Shown piece after piece: positions 61,720 to 64,000 of a stretch of DNA of 64,000 nt (its first letter is position 1; each line of letters opens with the position of its first letter). The DNA is from Trichaptum fuscoviolaceum. Lineage: Eukaryota > Basidiomycota > Agaricomycetes > Hymenochaetales > Trichaptaceae. A program made the translations under genes and the position numbers. The DNA lies in the NCBI GenBank assembly GCA_910574455.1, contig CAJSYZ010000002.1:3497671-3561670 (forward strand). The letters run 5' to 3'. Below the pieces are notes generated by a model that made no database searches, was not told where the DNA came from, and saw only the letters and a list, made by a program, of their open reading frames with translations.

Positions 61720-63567
61720 TTATGCAAAAGCAATCGCGTGCGGTAGTCTGAAGCTGATGCAGTACATGTCTTTGTTCGGTGCAACAGAACGCACATGATG
61801 TAGGCTGACTTCACCCTCCAGTTTGCCTCCCATCGCGTCTTCCACCCTCTATCGCGTGAAATCAGCAGCAAATCGGGTACAGAGGTTATCGCCGCATACC
61901 TTCCTTATATCCGATTCGGCTTCCGCTGGGTCAAGAAATCGCGTGAAACAGTGACAGTGAACCATAGGCATCGTCTCGTAAAGACCACTCAAATCCCGGT
62001 CCGCGTGCGATAAGACACCACGAAGCGCGTCAAGGAACTCGATAGCCGTGTCCGGTAGATTCATCACAAAATGCGCTATACGATTCCGACCTGGCAGAGT
62101 AGCGGGCTCCGATATCTCGCCTGAATGTTTTGTTTCGGCATCCTCTGAGTGGTCGCTCGCAAGTCGCTTGTTTCTCTCCACTTTCTTCTGGCGTTTGCTC
62201 GATTTGGGTCCGAGATAGGGTAGAAACGGATTGTCAAATGCACGCTTAAAGGCGGCACGAATAAAATCGCGGCCGTCTTCACAGAAGACTCGAGTGTTAT
62301 CGGAAACCTATCAGTGCTTTAGTTCAGTTCAGTCCAGTTCAGTCGGAATGCGGTTCCTTACTCACGTTGTTGTCTGCTACATTCTTTTTCATCCACTTGA
62401 AGCTGTTCGGATTCAGGTCGTTTGCCAGAACGGCACAACCCCTTTTAGCAGCCGGAATCGCGAATGGGCCAACGCCAGCGAAGACGTCCGCAATGATTCC
62501 ATCCTCGGCCTTGAAAAGTTGCACGAGTCGCTCATGCTCGGTATGCAACCGAGAATTCCAGTATACCTCCCTGAAGTCAAACGTGAATCGACAATCGGAC
62601 TCGTGCTGAGCATGGACGCTCAATCAATCAGCCGTATACCAATACAACGAATTCCACACTCACGTGTTGCACGACGAAATCAGGCTCTCCGGCAATAAGC
62701 TCCATATCAAAGAACCGGAATTGATTATGAATGTTGTCGAGTTTGTTGACGACTGTTCTGATCTTCTTGTTTTTCTATAAAAAGGATCAGACGTACAAGC
62801 TGCGACAATATGGGAAAGATCGTACATCCATAACAACTTGGCCGATGATATTTTTAAACGGAAGATATTCGTCTCTTAGATTGAAATGTGCTTGCGAGAC
62901 ATCAAACCTCCATCAATCAGCTTGGTGAGATACCACATACCCAGATGCCCGGTAATCGCAAAACCTGTGGGAGATCCATCGCACAATTCTTCAGGTAAAA
63001 TTGCTTGGAGGATCTCATCTGATGGGGTGTTGCTCAGCCGTCATGAAGCCAAAAATTATGAATTTCCTACCAGCAGTCCAGTAATCATACTCTAGCTGAA
63101 CGTCGTGAGTCGTAAAGGATGCCCCTTCCTTGGTGAGGTATTCGACGGCTTGTTCCGGCAAGTGATCTATCTTGAAATGTTAACGATGCTCAGCGAAACG
63201 TACAAGGGGAAGAATAGAGTACCATGGCATGTATCGCTTACCTTTGGTTTGTGAGCCTAGGAGCACAAGACGCTCTGCTGTTTGTCCAGCTTCATCACTA
63301 ACAGGAATAACACTCCGCAATTTAGGGAGGTCAAGGATGACCCTGGTAACAATCAACTCTTTAGCACCCGAGTGGAGCTCTACCTGAGATAACATACCTC
63401 TTTAACTCCCCGGCCTTAAGAAAGGCACCTGTTTTAGCAGCTGGTATTCGAGCTGCAACGACCGGCAAAGTCTTCCGGAACAGCTCCCTGTTGATGGAAG
63501 AGGTGCCTGCTGCGATAGGATGCCTTGGCGGAGATGTATCGAGCACTCGTAAAGACGAAGAAGCCAT
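61720..63567 (-). CDS. TRM5: tRNA (guanine37-N1)-methyltransferase Trm5
   Basis: Trm5 makes m1G37 next to the anticodon, preventing +1 frameshifting, with copies in the cytosol/nucleus and mitochondria. Nine exons (63398-63567, 63242-63342, 63071-63166, 62941-63018, 62826-62890, 62664-62774, 62366-62605, 61900-62307, 61720-61848) give 465 residues. The N-terminal block is [22 protein letters not shown]. The central part has [35 protein letters not shown], the SAM site [17 protein letters not shown] and [18 protein letters not shown], and [17 protein letters not shown] (motif with NLP). The C-terminus reads [15 protein letters not shown], the normal end. The central acidic insertion ([23 protein letters not shown]) is fungal-specific. 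Confidence 0.94.
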
Positions 63568-63776
63568 ATCTGATATCCGTCGAGCAGTGCAATGTGTATG
63601 GGATGGGGATAGCAAAAGCTTTGACAGAGAAGTAAAAAACATATACACGGTGTGTTGATGACTCGATGGGAGTCGTTGAGATATATATTTGATGCGTCGC
63701 GTGCAGACTGATTTGGGATGCCGTGACATACCACGAATCGTTCCGTTTGTTTCCCTCCTTGACACTCACCACATCT
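63568..63776. promoter_or_regulatory. Divergent promoter, TRM5 / TatD-family gene
   Basis: This 209-base region separates divergent starts and must drive both. No clear motif. Confidence 0.4.
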
Positions 63777-64000
63777 ATGCAACCTCTACCATCGAAAGAT
63801 GTTCTTAAGCATATCGTTGACGTGCATTGCCATCCAACGGACTCCGAAATACCGGAGGAGGTAATGCACTCGTTGCCCATCACCATCTGTGCCATGGCCA
63901 CTCGTCCTTCAGATCAATCAAGAGTGGCTGGCTTGGCTAGGTCTAATCCTCAGCAAGTCGTTCCTTGCTTCGGTTAGTCAATGGGCTCATCGTCAGGCGA
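63777..64000 (+). CDS. TatD-family metal-dependent hydrolase (Scn1-like), 5' part
   Basis: Exon 1 (63777-63972, 65 codons plus one base) codes MQPLPSKDVLKHIVDVHCHPTDSE and then ITICAMATRPSDQSRVAGLARSNP and VVPCFG, where a donor GTTAGT follows. VDVHCHPTD is the metal-binding start of the TatD amidohydrolase-like barrel, and the pattern ICAMATRPSDQ is typical of fungal Cut9-interacting Scn1-like proteins. The rest is outside the window. Confidence 0.85.

Overview
The window reads as chromosomal DNA of a basidiomycete fungus, most likely an Agaricomycete. Nearly every gene is broken by short GT-AG introns of about 45-70 bp, genes are packed with only a few hundred bases between them, and several families are typical of Agaricomycotina: a DUF6593-like protein, a type II membrane glycosyltransferase-like family, and a Thr/Ser-rich secreted protein. 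I assembled exons by hand from splice signals, codon phase and family motifs. All 27 gene models described as complete have a total coding length divisible by three. I recognised no tRNA, rRNA or CRISPR array.

Layout, left to right. 1-6.4 kb: the start of a 2OG-Fe(II) oxygenase (-), the NEDD8 E2 UBC12 (+), 5-hydroxyisourate hydrolase (-), a fused PabA-PabB aminodeoxychorismate synthase (+), and an NmrA-like NAD(P) protein (-). 7.2-16.5 kb: a 20-exon GH28 pectinase (+), a Pumilio-repeat RNA-binding protein (+), and a RhoGEF (+). 17-22.3 kb: an NBR1-type autophagy receptor (-), then RIB7 (-) divergent from histone H4 (+). 23-25 kb: a DUF6593-like gene and a 785-bp inverted-repeat transposable element. 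25.3-36.4 kb: PRP22 (-) divergent from an NXT1-like export factor (+), ISC1 (+), an HSL-type hydrolase (-) and methionine aminopeptidase 2 (-). 37-47.2 kb: a hypothetical membrane protein, UTP13, a forkhead factor, a NIPSNAP protein and a glycosyltransferase-like protein, all on the minus strand. 47.5-49.8 kb: MOCS1A (MoaA) followed by MoaC (+). 50-63.6 kb: a GNAT protein, an amidase, a TXNDC17-like thioredoxin, the Thr-rich secreted protein, an EF-hand mitochondrial carrier (AGC type) and TRM5, all on the minus strand. The window ends in the first exon of a TatD-family gene (+).

Most genes are housekeeping and are not organised as a pathway cluster. Folate (ABZ1), riboflavin (RIB7), molybdenum cofactor (MOCS1/MoaC), purine catabolism (HIU hydrolase), ribosome assembly (UTP13), splicing (PRP22) and mRNA export (NXT1) sit side by side. 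The most interesting locus is MOCS1. The MoaA frame ends in the expected Gly-Gly and a stop, and a phase-1 donor just before those glycines lies upstream of an acceptor that joins in frame to MoaC. This arrangement resembles the bicistronic-versus-fusion splicing switch of animal MOCS1. Four multi-exon genes (MetAP2 3' half, NIPSNAP, TXNDC17, the RIB7 3' end) are invisible to simple ORF inspection and were recovered only by splicing.
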